From Paracoccaceae bacterium (GTDB taxonomy: Bacteria > Pseudomonadota > Alphaproteobacteria > Rhodobacterales > Rhodobacteraceae): a stretch of DNA of 31,430 bases. The notes below the pieces were generated by a model, which was not told the origin of the DNA, did no database searches, and saw only the letters and a program-made list of their open reading frames with translations. Shown piece after piece: positions 30,616-31,430 of this stretch. Numbering within the stretch: position 1 is the first letter of the stretch; each line of letters opens with the position of its first letter. The translations under genes and the position numbers were made by a program. Where the stretch lies: positions 2,204 to 33,633 of the forward strand of contig JALXER010000394.1 of the NCBI GenBank assembly GCA_027069385.1, read 5' to 3'.

Positions 30616-31347
30616 ATGACGATGCCCATCGAGACCAAAACCCCCTCACTCACCCTGAAAAAAATGCTGCCGTTAATCGGTATGATCGCGCTGGCCGTTC
30701 TGGCCTACTGGCAATTCGGCGATTTACTGAGCTTTCAGGCGCTGGCCGACAATCGAGAGGCGCTGATCGCGTGGCGTGATGCCAATTACCTGCTGGCGGT
30801 GGTAGTATTTGTGCTGATCTATATCGGCGCAGTGGCCTTTTCGGTGCCCGGCGGGGTGTTCCTGTCGCTGGGGGGCGGGTTTTTGTTCGGCCTGCCGGTG
30901 GGCACGCTGTTGATTGTGTTTGCCGCCACCATCGGCGCGACCGCGATTTTTATGGCCGCCAAGACCGGCCTTGGCGATATGCTGCATGCCAAGATGACCA
31001 AGAACGGCGACGGGATGCTGGCCAAGATGGAAAAGGGCCTGCATGAAAACGAGATTTCCTATCTGTTCATCATGCGCCTTGTGCCCGCGGTGCCGTTCTT
31101 TGTGGCCAATCTGGCCCCCGCCTTTCTGGGGGTCGGCCTGCGCAACTATGTGTTTACCACCTTCTTTGGCATCATCCCGGGCACGGCAGTGTTTGTCTGG
31201 ATCGGCTCGGGGCTGGGCGAGGTGTTTGCCCGTGGCGAGACCCCCGATCTGGGTATCATTTTCGAATGGCAAATACTGGGGCCGATGCTGGCCTTAAGCC
31301 TGCTTTCGGCGCTGCCGATTATCCTTAAATTCTTCAAGAAAGCCTGA
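30616..31347 (+). CDS. TVP38/TMEM64-family membrane protein
   Basis: This 243-residue inner-membrane protein belongs to the DedA-like TVP38/TMEM64 (VTT domain) superfamily, whose members are linked to lipid scrambling or small-molecule transport. Hydrophobic segments are at MLPLIGMIALAVLAYW, NYLLAVVVFVLIYIGAVAFSVPGGVFLSLGGGFLFGLPVGTLLIVFAATIGATAIFMAAK and AFLGVGLRNYVFTTFFGIIPGTAVFVWIGSGLGEV; the VPGG and FGLPVGTL glycine turns and the MRLVPAVPFFVANLAPA re-entrant block are typical. The start at 30616 has AGGA seven bases before it; open frame continues to a TTG at 30526, with another ATG at 30601, and neither is better supported. A flavin oxidoreductase gene follows after four bases. Confidence 0.9.
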   Translation: MTMPIETKTPSLTLKKMLPLIGMIALAVLAYWQFGDLLSFQALADNREALIAWRDANYLLAVVVFVLIYIGAVAFSVPGGVFLSLGGGFLFGLPVGTLLIVFAATIGATAIFMAAKTGLGDMLHAKMTKNGDGMLAKMEKGLHENEISYLFIMRLVPAVPFFVANLAPAFLGVGLRNYVFTTFFGIIPGTAVFVWIGSGLGEVFARGETPDLGIIFEWQILGPMLALSLLSALPIILKFFKKA

Positions 31348-31351
31348 ATCC

Positions 31352-31430
31352 ATGACCAAACGTATCAAAACCGACCTGTGTATCATCGGGGGTGGCTCGG
31401 GCGGGCTGTCGGTGGCCGCGGGGGCGGTGC
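31352..31430 (+). CDS. FAD-dependent pyridine-nucleotide disulfide oxidoreductase-like protein, 5' part
   Basis: The window ends inside this gene. The 26 visible residues, MTKRIKTDLCIIGGGSGGLS and a few more, contain the N-terminal FAD-binding GxGxxG-type dinucleotide fold with IIGGGSGG, as in dihydrolipoamide dehydrogenases and mercuric-reductase-like flavoproteins. The four-base gap to the TVP38 gene implies one operon; genes or fusions pairing a TVP38 domain with a mercuric-reductase-like flavoprotein are known. The redox-active cysteines and the substrate cannot be judged from this fragment. Confidence 0.8.
   Translation, partial: MTKRIKTDLCIIGGGSGGLSVAAGAV

Overview
The window reads as chromosomal DNA of an alphaproteobacterium of the order Rhodobacterales (Roseobacter/Rhodobacter-like). 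Supporting signs are high GC with tightly packed, overlapping genes; the order rplO-secY-adk-rpsM-rpsK-rpoA-rplQ without rpsD; a bztABCD amino-acid importer; an ATP12-type F1 assembly chaperone; a zinc-type adenylate kinase; and the minus-strand cluster rpmH-rnpA-yidD-ttcA-yidC-MOSC-engB-argB. No tRNA, rRNA, insertion sequence, prophage or CRISPR array was seen.

Layout. (1) 1-1048: 3' part of urocanate hydratase (hutU). (2) 1037-6159: a LuxR-type regulator divergent from a four-gene operon of periplasmic binding protein, permease, ATPase and a histidinol-dehydrogenase-fold enzyme with altered metal and substrate residues. This is probably an uptake-and-oxidation module for a small metabolite that the sequence does not identify. 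(3) 6373-11610: the distal part of the ribosomal-protein supercluster, cut off from rpmD and genes before it, with its own rpsM promoter and leader hairpin and a strong terminator after rplQ. (4) 11686-17001: a membrane protein of APC-like character, then rarA-crcB-pseudouridine synthase-HAD phosphatase-ATP12, mostly coupled by 1-4 nt overlaps. (5) 17002-21908: bztABCD with a structured upstream region and a strong terminator. (6) 21948-23844 (minus): sterol-desaturase-like enzyme, 8-Cys ferredoxin-like protein and SixA-like phosphatase, overlapping by 4 nt. (7) 24048-30380 (minus): argB, engB, MOSC protein, yidC, ttcA, yidD, rnpA, rpmH. (8) 30469-31430 (plus): TVP38/TMEM64 protein and the start of a flavin disulfide-type oxidoreductase.

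Most of the window is conserved housekeeping DNA. The parts that reward a second look are the LuxR/ABC/HisD-like module and its almost symmetrical divergent promoter, the break in the ribosomal cluster, several leader and intercistronic hairpins (after both binding-protein genes, before rpsM, before rpoA, between rpoA and rplQ), and a low-GC patch between argB and engB. I found no convincing evidence of a wholly new defence or mobile system. All functional calls come from reading motifs by eye, without database searches.
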